This document shows, piece by piece, positions 39,724 through 48,127 of a stretch of 64,000 nt of DNA. Origin of the DNA: Pseudomonas wayambapalatensis (lineage in GTDB: Bacteria; Pseudomonadota; Gammaproteobacteria; Pseudomonadales; Pseudomonadaceae); the NCBI GenBank assembly GCA_014268975.2, contig CP077096.1, positions 3,013,501 through 3,077,500 on the forward strand, given 5' to 3'. Within the stretch, counting starts at the first letter, position 1. Each line of letters begins with the position of its first letter. The translations under genes and the position numbers were made by a program. Under the pieces are notes generated by a model that saw only the letters and a program-made list of their open reading frames with translations, ran no database searches and was not told where the DNA came from.

Positions 39724-39745
39724 ATACGAAGACTACTAATCTGAT

Positions 39746-40144
39746 TTATTGGGTGTTTCTCAACGGTGCCATTACTGACTCTACGTCCAAACCGTTCATA
39801 AGGCAGTTGTGTGCTATTACTGACAGAGCCTCGAAAAGCTTGTCTCGCTGTCTTGCCAACGCAGCGTTCTCCGCTTGAAGACTTGCAATACGCTCCTCGA
39901 GACTTCTGCGTCGGCGGGCACCATCCGGATCCCTCCCGCTTTCTCTCATTTGAACAATACGGGCGGCCTCAATTCTGTCTCCACGCTCACCTCCTAGCGT
40001 AGCTCGGCTTGTCAGGCCCAGTCGGCGCTGAACCTCCGGTCGGGAAATGGGAGCGAGCTCCACTCCTGAGCTAATCATCTGGGCGAGGAGAGCGTCTATT
40101 GCTTCGTCAAGAGTGCTGCCCCTCAATGTCTGTCGTCGCGCCAT
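39746..40144 (-). CDS. ginD: GinD-like small protein of the recombinase operon
   Basis: This is a 132-aa protein. A basic N terminus (MARRQTLRGSTLDEAIDALL) and an HTH-like stretch PISRPEVQRRLGLTSRATLGG come first. A coiled-coil region (RRRRSLEERIASLQAENAALARQRDKL) follows. It starts 8 bp after ginC. In GInt islands four genes are needed for mobility, three recombinases and this small protein, whose role is not settled; DNA binding as an accessory or directionality factor is a sensible guess. Confidence 0.7.
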   Translation of the reverse strand: MARRQTLRGSTLDEAIDALLAQMISSGVELAPISRPEVQRRLGLTSRATLGGERGDRIEAARIVQMRESGRDPDGARRRRSLEERIASLQAENAALARQRDKLFEALSVIAHNCLMNGLDVESVMAPLRNTQ

Positions 40145-40152
40145 AGTTGCCC

Positions 40153-42282
40153 CTAGTCATCTGATACCGAACTGTGTCGTTTGTCCGAGTCCGCAACCGT
40201 GATTGGACGCCCATTTGGAAACACGCGTTGCACACCTCCACTGGTATCGCGTGCAAGGACAGATTTTAAATTGTTAAGCTTGTCTTCCTGGTCTGCTAGC
40301 CATACATCGCTGCCTGCCTCTCCGGTCCCTGCGTCTCGCATGATGGATATTGCCTTCGTCAGATTCTTAGCTTGTTCTTCAAGGTTGACCCGCTCCGATG
40401 GAGTGCCCATCAGATGTAGATGCGAGCAGCCATTCCAGCACTGAAGATGCTTAGGGCAGGGTGCTTGGGAGAAATCGTGGATACAACCTCCGAAAGGGGT
40501 CACATGCAGCGCCGTGGCGTGTACGGTGAGGAATGCTTCTGCAGTTGTTGTACCTTTATCTGATAGCAAAGCATGATAACTGTCGGTCAAAGCGCCATGA
40601 ATGCGCTTATCTCTTATGCCTGCATGTAGAAAGTCGAGGCGCTCGCGATAGCTATTGAACGCCAGGAACTCATGATGGGCAGCGGTGTTTTCTTCAATGC
40701 TCGTGTGTTGGTAATAAACATTTTGGTCGAGGCGTTTGCGCCCCAGGGCCAACGCTTGCTGAACATCGCTCATTCCGGTCAAGTGATAAATGGTGTTCCG
40801 CCAGTGTCTAGGCTGATGGCTTGTGAGGCGAATCGGAGTCCCATCGGATTCGGTTAATGAACGGCGCGAAAAAATGGACGTGTATTTTTCATCGTCACCT
40901 AATGCGTGATTGATATCCACGATGGTGACCCGACGCGGGACCGCACGAAACACATTCGCCTCACGTCCACCGAAACGAAATTGCCCGTCGAAAGCGATGG
41001 CAAGCGTTTCGCTGGTTCTAAGTACAATACGAACCTGTCCCCCGACATTTTCTGTCAGCACCGCGTGCCCACGGAGCTTCGGGACGATCAATCGCTCAAT
41101 CTCCCCAGCGACGTAGCGCCGCTTTAACGACCTTCTTCGCTTATCGTCCGGTTCATTGTCAAACGGATGGACACCGTTGCGTGTGAGGAAAAGGTATAGA
41201 TTTCTGCTTGCGCTTCTTGCTTCGCTAAAACCTAGCCAGTCCAAGACTTTTGCATCGGAGATCACTGACTGAGGGGGGTAACTCCAAATACGTCCTGGGT
41301 TGAGCTCTTGCCAGGCGGCAATTTTTCGTTGTTCCGTGGTTAGCGTTTTTAATCGCTCTACTGCGCGCCTGGCTAGAGGAATATCGCTTTCAGCCAGCCA
41401 GTGAACCCGTGATTGAAATTGCTTTTCTGCAAAGTATCTAATCCCGCATTCGACCAGAGGCTTGCCATGGGCATCGACAACTACTTCTCCTGTCGCCCCT
41501 TTGATCGGCCTTTCGACCCAACAATCATAGGGTATTACTGTTACTTCGTTACCTCGTTGCCCAGTCGCTATCAATAAGTCGATAACTCGCAGCAAAATTT
41601 CTTCGCCGTCACTAAGTGGATTGTTCGAACATATAGCATATGCCTCCATCGCCTCACGAGAAGGTAATTTATCATCAGATTTACGCTGTTTTACCGCTCG
41701 ATCAGGATCGTGCAGTGAAATGTAATCGTGCCGGCGTTTTTCCGGTTTCGCATCATGCTCAAAGTGGATGGCGATCTCGGTTAATTGCAGATTATCAATC
41801 GTATCCGCTATTACTTGGAGGTGAGAGATCGCATCATAGAGATTCTTGTAGCCACTCTCACGGAGAAATCCCACGACGCGATCAAAGTCGCCACGTGTCA
41901 ATTGTGTGGGGTCGGATACTCCGCGCTCAAACAAGGGGTTATATAGCCGCCGGACGGCAATATTGTATGCAGCCACCATTGAAAACTTCAGGCTCCGGGT
42001 GCGTTGTAAATACACAATCAGGGCCTTGTTAAAATCTTGGAACACGAGAGGGAGTGGGCCCTTCGCCGGAGTAGGATAGCCCGTTTTTTCGAGTGCTTGC
42101 CGGTGCGTCTCGAAGGTGAGCGTATTTTGCTTTCCCCGTTGTGGTAACCAACCTCCGACGCCCCATAACGATGACGCCCACGGTGTTGAAATCGGTAGCG
42201 AATGGAAAATCGCTTGTTCCTGTGTAACAAAACCTTCGAGGCGTTGACTTGCTCTAGACAGCGTCATCTGCAGCATCCTCAT
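40153..42282 (-). CDS. ginC: Tyrosine recombinase, third of the trio (GinC-like)
   Basis: This is a 709-aa protein. Catalytic residues are visible in IDLLIATGQRGNEVTVIPY (first Arg), LTSHQPRHWRNTIYHL (H-x-x-R) and NVYYQHTS (Tyr). A C-terminal cysteine/histidine cluster (GGCIHDFSQAPCPKHLQCWNGCSHLH) may bind zinc. It overlaps the end of ginB by 29 bp, which points to coupled translation. Its size and the sequence around the Arg separate it clearly from ginA and ginB, so the three are not recent duplicates. Confidence 0.88.
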   Translation of the reverse strand: MRMLQMTLSRASQRLEGFVTQEQAIFHSLPISTPWASSLWGVGGWLPQRGKQNTLTFETHRQALEKTGYPTPAKGPLPLVFQDFNKALIVYLQRTRSLKFSMVAAYNIAVRRLYNPLFERGVSDPTQLTRGDFDRVVGFLRESGYKNLYDAISHLQVIADTIDNLQLTEIAIHFEHDAKPEKRRHDYISLHDPDRAVKQRKSDDKLPSREAMEAYAICSNNPLSDGEEILLRVIDLLIATGQRGNEVTVIPYDCWVERPIKGATGEVVVDAHGKPLVECGIRYFAEKQFQSRVHWLAESDIPLARRAVERLKTLTTEQRKIAAWQELNPGRIWSYPPQSVISDAKVLDWLGFSEARSASRNLYLFLTRNGVHPFDNEPDDKRRRSLKRRYVAGEIERLIVPKLRGHAVLTENVGGQVRIVLRTSETLAIAFDGQFRFGGREANVFRAVPRRVTIVDINHALGDDEKYTSIFSRRSLTESDGTPIRLTSHQPRHWRNTIYHLTGMSDVQQALALGRKRLDQNVYYQHTSIEENTAAHHEFLAFNSYRERLDFLHAGIRDKRIHGALTDSYHALLSDKGTTTAEAFLTVHATALHVTPFGGCIHDFSQAPCPKHLQCWNGCSHLHLMGTPSERVNLEEQAKNLTKAISIMRDAGTGEAGSDVWLADQEDKLNNLKSVLARDTSGGVQRVFPNGRPITVADSDKRHSSVSDD

Positions 42283-43774
42283 TTTGTTGCCGGCAGCGCT
42301 CGATCGTAGCGCTTACCGCTAGGATGGTTGTCTGATGCTGGGCGAGGGGCCGGTTGTGTATGAGGTCACCGGCTAGTTCTGCCATATCAATGAACCGTTG
42401 GGCCTCCCGCTGGAGCGCATCCTTTACCTGCTCATGGCGGCCGTCAGCAAAGGGGTGGAACTTCTTGCAGGTGTAGCACGCGTATATAGGGTTGTAGGGA
42501 CAGTGGGTATGAACGGGCAGGGCGCAGGCACCAATATCGCCTATGTATTGCGTATCAATGACACCGCGGACGGCTCTTTCAGGAGCCGCATCGCGGCGTT
42601 GGACGATTTCCCCAGTTAATAAGCTGCGCATGATGCGTTGATAGGCCGGGCTTTTACCTAGTGCTTTCTCTTTGACCCGGGCAATGTTGGGGGTGGCCGT
42701 TACGTAAGCACGCGCTGCAACCGTGCTGTTGTGGCCGAGCAGTTCGGCAATCATGTCTGCCGGAGTTCCCTGATCCGCCAAGCCTTGCCCGAGGTGATGA
42801 CGCAACAACATGGTTACCTGATTCGGCCTATCTATCCCAGCTTCCCCCAGCTCGTGTTTGAGGCCTGAACCGATTTCAATAACCGAGAGACGCCGTCCAC
42901 AAGGATTGACGAATAATGGTCCACAGTCGCTACCAAAACGGCGTTGAATTTCTAAAACGTGGCGTGAGATTTTCTCACCGAGGCGGGTGGTTATTTTGCG
43001 GGGGCGCCGCTCAGGTCTGCGCTGGCCGACCTTTTTAGCCATGGGTAGCCATAGGGTGTAGTACTTCTCATGATCAGCGCTTTCAATGAACTCAAAATCC
43101 GTAACGTCTAGTGAATGAAATTGGATCGACCTCGGCGCGAGCTCGAATCCTAAGTGAAGAATTATATTTAGCTGGAATTCCTCCCAAGAATCAGATGAAA
43201 GGTCTCGTTCAATGCGCTTAAGGAGTCGAATCTCTTCATTAAGGGCTAGGCCGGACTGGGATAAGAATATCCGCTCATAAGGATCAACGCGGTTCGTCTT
43301 TATCTCTTTAAGTGCGAGATATGTTTCTTTGTCGAAGCCCAATATTCCTCGACCAAGCGCCCATCGATAGAAGGTTCTAAAAAAGATGATGCTTTCGCGA
43401 GATTTTTTCCATGCACTTACTATCGTGACCACTTCTTGCCTTGTCCAAGGAAATTTGCGTGAGATCTCGCTTTCAGCTAGCCGTCCAAACACTCCGGATG
43501 CTTTAAATGCCGTTACCGGTGCGTATTTTTCGAGTGCATATGCAACGAACGCTTTGGCAATTTGCATGATGTCAGGATTGAGATGGAGCTCAGCCCAATC
43601 GATTGTCATTGCGAGCCCACCGTCGTACCAGGTCCATATCGGCAAACGGGTATCGACGTACTTTCGCTGATCAGTGGTGCGAGTTCGAATCGCAACCAGA
43701 GCCGGGCCCTCGAACACGTAGGCCGGAGGAAAGGAGGAGGGTGATGCCTGTTCGCGATCGGCTGATTTAGTCAC
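42254..43774 (-). CDS. ginB: Tyrosine recombinase, second of the trio (GinB-like)
   Basis: This is a 506-aa protein. The C-terminal catalytic part shows LHLGFELAPRSIQFHSLDV (first Arg), TMLLRHHLGQGLADQG and LLGHNSTVAARAYV (His and Tyr). It ends with a Cys-rich segment (CALPVHTHCPYNPIYACYTCKKFHPF) that may hold zinc. It starts 11 bp after the ginA stop. Fragments of its first 38 codons recur at the island's left end. It would act with GinA and GinC in integration and excision. Confidence 0.86.
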   Translation of the reverse strand: MTKSADREQASPSSFPPAYVFEGPALVAIRTRTTDQRKYVDTRLPIWTWYDGGLAMTIDWAELHLNPDIMQIAKAFVAYALEKYAPVTAFKASGVFGRLAESEISRKFPWTRQEVVTIVSAWKKSRESIIFFRTFYRWALGRGILGFDKETYLALKEIKTNRVDPYERIFLSQSGLALNEEIRLLKRIERDLSSDSWEEFQLNIILHLGFELAPRSIQFHSLDVTDFEFIESADHEKYYTLWLPMAKKVGQRRPERRPRKITTRLGEKISRHVLEIQRRFGSDCGPLFVNPCGRRLSVIEIGSGLKHELGEAGIDRPNQVTMLLRHHLGQGLADQGTPADMIAELLGHNSTVAARAYVTATPNIARVKEKALGKSPAYQRIMRSLLTGEIVQRRDAAPERAVRGVIDTQYIGDIGACALPVHTHCPYNPIYACYTCKKFHPFADGRHEQVKDALQREAQRFIDMAELAGDLIHNRPLAQHQTTILAVSATIERCRQQNEDAADDAV

Positions 43775-43785
43775 GACGAACCTTC

Positions 43786-45039
43786 TTAACTGTCAAGTCG
43801 GCCCCAAGCTGCCGAGGCACGCTGGGCGTTATGGCGGTTCGCAGACTCGGCTAGATAACGACTTGCATAACGACGTGGCATCGCCGAAGTCTCAGCCCAC
43901 CCGCAGACTCGTCGGAGTTCGTCCGTAGCGCGGTCTAGGTCGTACCTACGTTGCTCGACCAGGTAAGCCAAGAAACGATCAGCGAAGGTGTGACGAAAGT
44001 CATGTGCAGAGAGAGTAGGCAACAACCCTGGATGCGCCAGTTCAATGTTCAGAAACAGCCGATCGAGGACGTTAGACAATGCGCGAACCGACAACGGGCG
44101 GCCTCGATCCGAGATGAACAAATAGCGGTACGGCAATTTAATCGGTTTACCGTCACGCCAAGGGCGCCGCTCGCTCTGGATATAGTGCTCGTAGACCTCA
44201 TACAACTGTGTAGAAATACCTACGGTTCGTCCGTGCGTTTTTAGCGCAGGCTCTTCAGCACGGGGGTCGCCCGGGTCATTTTCGCGATCATTGATGCTGA
44301 CGTAGGCGTGCTGAGAACCCTTATTAATATCCGTGGTGTAGAGCTTCAGAAGCTCTCCGCGACGGATGCCGGTCTCCAAGAGCAATTCAATCATTAGCCA
44401 ATTACGCAGTTGCAAACGCTCCGGGAACGGATTCTCCGCAGCGCCAGGGCGAATCACTGTCCGAACGATCTGTAGTTGCGTATCTGTCAGGCTGCGGTAA
44501 CGAGTGCGGTCGGGACGAGCATTGATGATATGGCTCTCAAATCGCCGCTCAATGACGTCGGCGACATCGGCAAATACCACGTCGATGTCAGCGTGTGTGG
44601 CTGAGTTCTGACGGGCGCGCGGGAGGTAACGGGTCACACACCAAGACAGGTATTTCTTCAACAAGCGCAGGTACTGGTCCCGTGTTCGTGAACCGATCTG
44701 CTGAAAAAATACAGTGTCAGCTTTGCCAATTCGGGCCACCAGGTTGTCGGCTTGGCGGCGACTTTGGAGCCAGATGGCGTAACCGTCCAGTAACGCAAGA
44801 ATCGCCTCGAAGTGGCAGGCCAAGATGGCTTCATCAATATTGAGGTCACGGCTTTTGGCATAGGTGTAAAAAGCCTGGATCGCGCGCAGGTGCGCTGCGG
44901 CGGTACTGTATGCACGATGCTTGAGTTTGAGCTGGACGTAAATGAAAGGGACAAGCATGGGCAGCGGCGCTGCGTCACCAGCTTGCACGAGCAGCGGTAG
45001 TCGTTGACCAGAAGAGAAACGGCACTGAATCAGTTTCAT
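43786..45039 (-). CDS. ginA: Tyrosine recombinase, first of the trio (GinA-like)
   Basis: This is a 417-aa protein. I choose ATG 45039 (MKLIQCRFSSGQRLPLLVQ) because the left-end remnant keeps exactly this start and GAGG lies nine bases upstream; the frame extends to 45117. An N-terminal SAM-like core-binding domain contains AAAHLRAIQAFYTYAKSRDL. The catalytic domain has ETGIRRGELLKLY (Arg), LSAHDFRHTFADRFLAY (H-x-x-R) and RRYASRYL (Tyr). It is the first gene of the four-gene operon reading into the island. Confidence 0.9.
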   Translation of the reverse strand: MKLIQCRFSSGQRLPLLVQAGDAAPLPMLVPFIYVQLKLKHRAYSTAAAHLRAIQAFYTYAKSRDLNIDEAILACHFEAILALLDGYAIWLQSRRQADNLVARIGKADTVFFQQIGSRTRDQYLRLLKKYLSWCVTRYLPRARQNSATHADIDVVFADVADVIERRFESHIINARPDRTRYRSLTDTQLQIVRTVIRPGAAENPFPERLQLRNWLMIELLLETGIRRGELLKLYTTDINKGSQHAYVSINDRENDPGDPRAEEPALKTHGRTVGISTQLYEVYEHYIQSERRPWRDGKPIKLPYRYLFISDRGRPLSVRALSNVLDRLFLNIELAHPGLLPTLSAHDFRHTFADRFLAYLVEQRRYDLDRATDELRRVCGWAETSAMPRRYASRYLAESANRHNAQRASAAWGRLDS

Positions 45040-45175
45040 GGGCAGCAACCTCACTCGAGGACTCTTCATGAACACTATGGACATGGCCCGTTGCAAGACT
45101 AGTCGTCCAAACCGCATTCGTCGAATCAGTGGCTTAGGCAGCTCATGAACATTTCTGACATAGCATCTGGTTTAA

Positions 45176-45191
45176 CATAATATACATTATG
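45176..45191. repeat. Short inverted repeat upstream of ginA, near island right end
   Basis: CATAAT-ATAC-ATTATG lies 137 bp upstream of the ginA start, where similarity with the left-end remnant stops. It may be a regulatory site or part of the recombination site. Confidence 0.4.
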
Positions 45192-45241
45192 CGCACCTTC
45201 GTATGGAGCTGCCGGGGCGTGGGTTGGCCAGATCGGAAGCC

Positions 45242-45432
45242 AGATCGCACTGCGATTTTCGCGGACGCGAAAAAACGACCCGCTCGGCCGGCACCAGGTG
45301 TTGCTACTAGCAACACCAAGCAGATCTAAAACCAGTCACTGCGCACTGCTCGGCGCCAAGGTTTTCACGGTGAAAACTCCACGGTGGAACTCCAGATCTC
45401 AGATCGCACTGCGATTTACGCGGGCGCGAAAA
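45242..45432. repeat. Palindrome-dense segment with a repeated 32-bp unit
   Basis: A 32-bp unit (45242-45273 and 45401-45432) is present twice and contains two palindromes each: ATCGCA-C-TGCGAT and TTTCGCG-GA-CGCGAAA (the second degenerate in copy 2). Between them lie GTTTTCAC-G-GTGAAAAC (45361-45377), TCCAC-G-GTGGA (45378-45388) and the 21-bp palindrome at 45297-45317. No gene is supported in 45118-45521. Confidence 0.7.
45297..45317. repeat. Perfect 21-bp odd palindrome, copy 1
   Basis: GGTGTTGCTA-C-TAGCAACACC. Its 17-bp core recurs at 45983-45999, on the other side of the HEPN-like gene. Confidence 0.7.
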
Positions 45433-45521
45433 TTACGGTCGCTGTTGGCTCTTAGATCGGCGTTGTGTCATTTGGTCCAGCACCTGATCCAGATGCGGCG
45501 CGAGCTTCAACACGTCCAGGT

Positions 45522-45947
45522 CTACGGCTTGAACTGAACCGGCTTCGTACGGATACCGCGTGCCGACGAACAGTTCGAGGCAGTACTTATCCATTTTTCC
45601 AACTCGAAGCCAGGTGCCAGGCTCTGCGAAATGGCACGAAGCTGGCTGGCCAGCTCGGCAGGAATCGCGTTGTACAGATCAAACAGGCCGTGCCCATTAC
45701 CAGGTGGCCTCAGGCGCAGTCGCAGATGCCCTTCAGGATCATATTCAGATCTGGGGTAACGAGGATCAGCCTCAACCAGAAGCGACTTGAAAAAAAGCTC
45801 ACAAGCCAGCGCCGAATTCATGATGGCGGGCCAGTAAAGACTCGGGTCACGGTCACTTTGCGCCGTAACCTCAAGGATTTGCGCAGCTCGCAGAAACGCC
45901 CGTGCTTCCTCGATAACCCAGGTACTGGGCAGTGGTTCGTAATCCAT
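45522..45947 (-). CDS. HEPN-like protein flanked by palindromes
   Basis: This is a 141-aa helical protein. EEARAFLRAAQILEVTA, WPAIMNSALACELFFKSLLVE and NGHGLFDLYNAIPAELASQL have the look of HEPN-family helices, in which A-C-E-x-x-x-K-x-L-L precedes a G-H-x-L segment. A clear catalytic R-x4-6-H is not present, so an RNase role is unsupported; a nucleotide-binding or toxin-antitoxin partner role is possible. It sits between two copies of the same odd palindrome, just outside the recombinase operon. The Cys/Arg-rich C-terminal end may be aberrant. Confidence 0.6.
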   Translation of the reverse strand: MDYEPLPSTWVIEEARAFLRAAQILEVTAQSDRDPSLYWPAIMNSALACELFFKSLLVEADPRYPRSEYDPEGHLRLRLRPPGNGHGLFDLYNAIPAELASQLRAISQSLAPGFELEKWISTASNCSSARGIRTKPVQFKP

Positions 45948-45982
45948 CTGATAGCGCCTTTTAAGTGAGCCGCGCGCGGAGG

Positions 45983-45999
45983 TGTTGCTAGTAGCAACA
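45983..45999. repeat. Odd palindrome, copy 2 (17-bp core)
   Basis: TGTTGCTA-G-TAGCAACA, with outer GGAGG/CCTCC arms. It differs from copy 1 only in the central base and lies 36 bp upstream of the HEPN-like start at 45947. Confidence 0.7.
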
Positions 46000-46074
46000 G
46001 CCTCCGAATCGCATGGTAATGAAGAAATGAGCCTGGTACCCTGCCCTTATAATATGACTAAAAAGAATAACTAT

Positions 46075-46092
46075 ACTAAATATTCATTTAGT
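46075..46092. repeat. AT-rich inverted repeat
   Basis: ACTAAAT-ATTC-ATTTAGT in a strikingly AT-rich 80-bp stretch between the HEPN-like gene and the next coding fragment. The compositional break suggests an insertion boundary. Confidence 0.4.
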
Positions 46093-46154
46093 TGAGTTAT
46101 GTATTTTAATCATTATAACCCGCCCCCAATCACTCACCGGTAGCGCGTAAACCG

Positions 46155-46385
46155 TCAAGCCCGAACGCTACCGGCCAGCAGCATTACTGCCTGCTCGTCA
46201 TACGACGATGCTTTATGGTTCATGGCCTGGTTTGCCAAAGCGCTGCACGACAGCGTGACAGCGCCCTGCTCCACGCGTGACGGTTTGCTGGCCAGCAGTG
46301 CTGCGTGCAGATTGGCGAGTATCGCGCGGGTTTCCGGGAAATCAGGGCGAGGGTCGAAGTTCGGCGGCTGCCCTGTATCCCTCAC
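46155..46385 (-). CDS. Small hypothetical protein
   Basis: This 76-aa frame contains PPNFDPRPDFPETRAILANLHAALLA, and LSCSALANQAMNHKASSYDEQAVML, which looks like a real small helical Pseudomonas protein. No family is recognised, and its start region overlaps the LysR remnant on the other strand. It may have lost its N terminus in the same deletion. Confidence 0.4.
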   Translation of the reverse strand: MRDTGQPPNFDPRPDFPETRAILANLHAALLASKPSRVEQGAVTLSCSALANQAMNHKASSYDEQAVMLLAGSVRA

Positions 46386-46456
46386 GGCATCATCCGCCGG
46401 CCAAGGTTCGGGCGTTTCTTGATTTCGTCCTGGGGCTGGTCAACGGGGCGCAGGGG
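46367..46456 (+). pseudogene. C-terminal scrap of a LysR regulator
   Basis: The frame reads AALYPSRHHPPAKVRAFLDF and continues VLGLVNG. R/H-H-x-x-A-K-V-R-A-F-x-D-F is the usual last helix of LysR proteins. Nothing of the rest of the gene remains, and the next bases continue directly into an NmrA-like fragment. Confidence 0.65.
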
Positions 46457-47010
46457 GAAGCGTGGTGTGCCTGTCCACCATTGGCGCGCAGGCCAGCCAC
46501 CCCAACCTGCTATCGCAGCTGGGTGAAATGGAACATGTGCTGGGGCAGCTGCCCATGCCAGTGACGTTCCTGCGCGCTGCCTGGTTCATGGAGAACAGCC
46601 TGTGGGACATCGCCCCCGCTCGAGAAGAAGGCGTGCTACACAGCTTCCTGCAACCACTGGACAAACCAGTGCAAATGGTTGCCACGGCCGATGTCGGGCG
46701 CGTCGCGGCGCAATTGCTGCAAGAACCTTGCGAGGGTGTGCGGGTGGTGGAGCTGACCGGCCCGCGGGCTGTCACACCTTTGGAGCTCGCAGCGGCGCTT
46801 GGCCAGGTGCTCGGGCGTGAAGTGAAGGCGCATGCAGTGCCGCGCGATAGCTGGGAGGCACTGTTCCTTGCGCAGGGAATGCAGAACCCGCTACCGCGCA
46901 TGCAAATGCTGGATGGCTTCAATGCAGGCTGGATCGATTTTGAAGGCACGCCGCGCCAGGCGCGTACCGATCTGCAGACGGTGTTGGCGGGGTTGGTCGA
47001 ACGCGGTTGA
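46456..47010 (+). pseudogene. NmrA-like NAD(P)-binding protein, 5'-truncated
   Basis: About 183 residues remain: VVCLSTIGAQASHPNLLSQL, PVTFLRAAWFMENSLWDI, ATADVGRVAAQLLQEP, ELTGPRAVTPLELAAALGQVLGREV. This corresponds to the last two-thirds of an NmrA/azoreductase-type reductase. The Rossmann G-x-x-G-x-x-G strand and about 90 residues are missing. GTG 46462 could start translation, but without the cofactor loop the product would be inactive. Confidence 0.75.
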
Positions 47011-47126
47011 GCAATACGCTCTGGCTGGTCCGCGCCCTGCAGGGCGCGCCAGCTTTCAGGTGTTGGCCAAAACACTACGTCGGCCTCGAATCTTAAGATG
47101 TACCGTGATACGTACCACGTATTGTT

Positions 47127-48050
47127 TCAACTCAAACCACCAAAACGACGATAGAAACTTTCACTGGCATCCGGTAGCGGTCCGTCCGCCGTCTCCAGCG
47201 TGTCATTGAGCCAGGCTTCGGCCTTGGGCGACACCAGGCGATAGAGGTTGCGGCACAACTGGCGCGCTGCGCGACCTTCCCAATCGCCGGGCAACAGTTC
47301 GTCAGGCAACTGCGGATCCCGCAGCAGCAAACGCCGGTATTCGTGGATCAACAAGGTGCGCGCCAGGAAGCAATCCTGCGCCTCCAGCGCTTCCTGCTCG
47401 CGCAGTGCCTGCCACAGCGGGCGGAACAGCCGAATGAACTCACTGTAGTGCTGGCCCAGTTCGTCGATTCCCCAGCTCTCCTTGACCTGCGCACGCATGG
47501 CCTTGGAGGCGAGAATTTCCTGGGCATGGGTCTCGAAGACGATACTGTCTTCCTCGGCCTCCAGCTCGCGCAGGGTCGCCGCGAGGTCCGCGCGATCGGC
47601 GCGCGGGCATCCCATCACGTTAGGGGCGATGGCTCCGAAGCCTTGCCACTCCAGCTCTTCACGTACTGCCTTGCGCCTGGCAACGTCCAACTGCGAGAGC
47701 AGCACCAGCGTCCAGGCGCCGTCCCAGGCTGGCAAGCTGGCACTGTAGACCCGCTTGAATGCCTTCTCGAAGCGTCGTCGGCCGGTGCCGGTGAGGCTGT
47801 AGTAGCTGCGGCGACCGACCTTTTCAGCGGTCAGCCAGCCTTCTTTGGTGAGGCGGAAGATCGAGGTGCGAATCAACCGCTCGTTGATACCGAAGGGCTC
47901 CAGCAAGCCGATCAGGCTACCCAGCCACACCGTGCCACCATGAGGTTCGACGGCATCGCCATACAGCGTGATGATCAGCGAGCTGGCGCGGATCGGCGTC
48001 TGCTCCTGGAAGCGGGTGATCAGGTGATTCAGGGGTACGAGGCTGCTCAT
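47127..48050 (-). CDS. paaX: Phenylacetate catabolon repressor
   Basis: This 307-aa protein has start MSSLVPLNHLITRFQEQTPI. A winged HTH contains INERLIRTSIFRLTKEGWLTAEKVGRRSYYSLT. The long PaaX C-terminal domain includes WDGAWTLVLLSQLDVARRKAVREEL and ends FYRRFGGLS. PaaX represses paa promoters and is released by phenylacetyl-CoA. The start at 48050 is fixed by family length; the frame stays open far upstream but reads antisense of paaY. paaY lies 77 bp upstream on the same strand, and the target operons lie to the right. Confidence 0.95.
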   Translation of the reverse strand: MSSLVPLNHLITRFQEQTPIRASSLIITLYGDAVEPHGGTVWLGSLIGLLEPFGINERLIRTSIFRLTKEGWLTAEKVGRRSYYSLTGTGRRRFEKAFKRVYSASLPAWDGAWTLVLLSQLDVARRKAVREELEWQGFGAIAPNVMGCPRADRADLAATLRELEAEEDSIVFETHAQEILASKAMRAQVKESWGIDELGQHYSEFIRLFRPLWQALREQEALEAQDCFLARTLLIHEYRRLLLRDPQLPDELLPGDWEGRAARQLCRNLYRLVSPKAEAWLNDTLETADGPLPDASESFYRRFGGLS

Positions 48051-48127
48051 GGGGGAACTGGGCGCGGGGAAAGCCCCGACTATACCTTTACCCCGCCCCG
48101 CCTGACCATGGCGCGACACGGCAATGC

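Larger units (their letters stand above)
39297..39745. other. 449-bp gap between Rad50-like gene and ginD
   Basis: It holds a terminator at 39502-39525 and a pair of 16-bp direct repeats at 39646-39723; no gene is supported. Confidence 0.55.
26706..45195. mobile_element. GInt-type genomic island (ginABCD) with putative defence cargo
   Basis: The region has a visibly lower GC content than its flanks. At its right end are three adjacent genes for different tyrosine recombinases and a small fourth gene, all on the minus strand and tightly spaced or overlapping. This is the ginABCD arrangement that defines GInt islands. The left boundary is set where a deleted copy of the ginA upstream region ends (CATGATTTAAC, about 26705), matching the sequence upstream of the intact ginA (CTGGTTTAAC, about 45175). 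Exact ends and any duplicated target cannot be fixed without an empty site. Cargo genes lie at 26.7-39.3 kb. Confidence 0.75.

Noticed and set aside
45242..45432. CRISPR array or integron attC sites in the palindrome-rich stretch
   Set aside because: No regular spacer-repeat periodicity and no attC R-box consensus; no cas or class 1 integrase genes nearby.
25867..47100. tRNA gene as island target
   Set aside because: No cloverleaf or 3' tRNA sequence was recognisable at either end.
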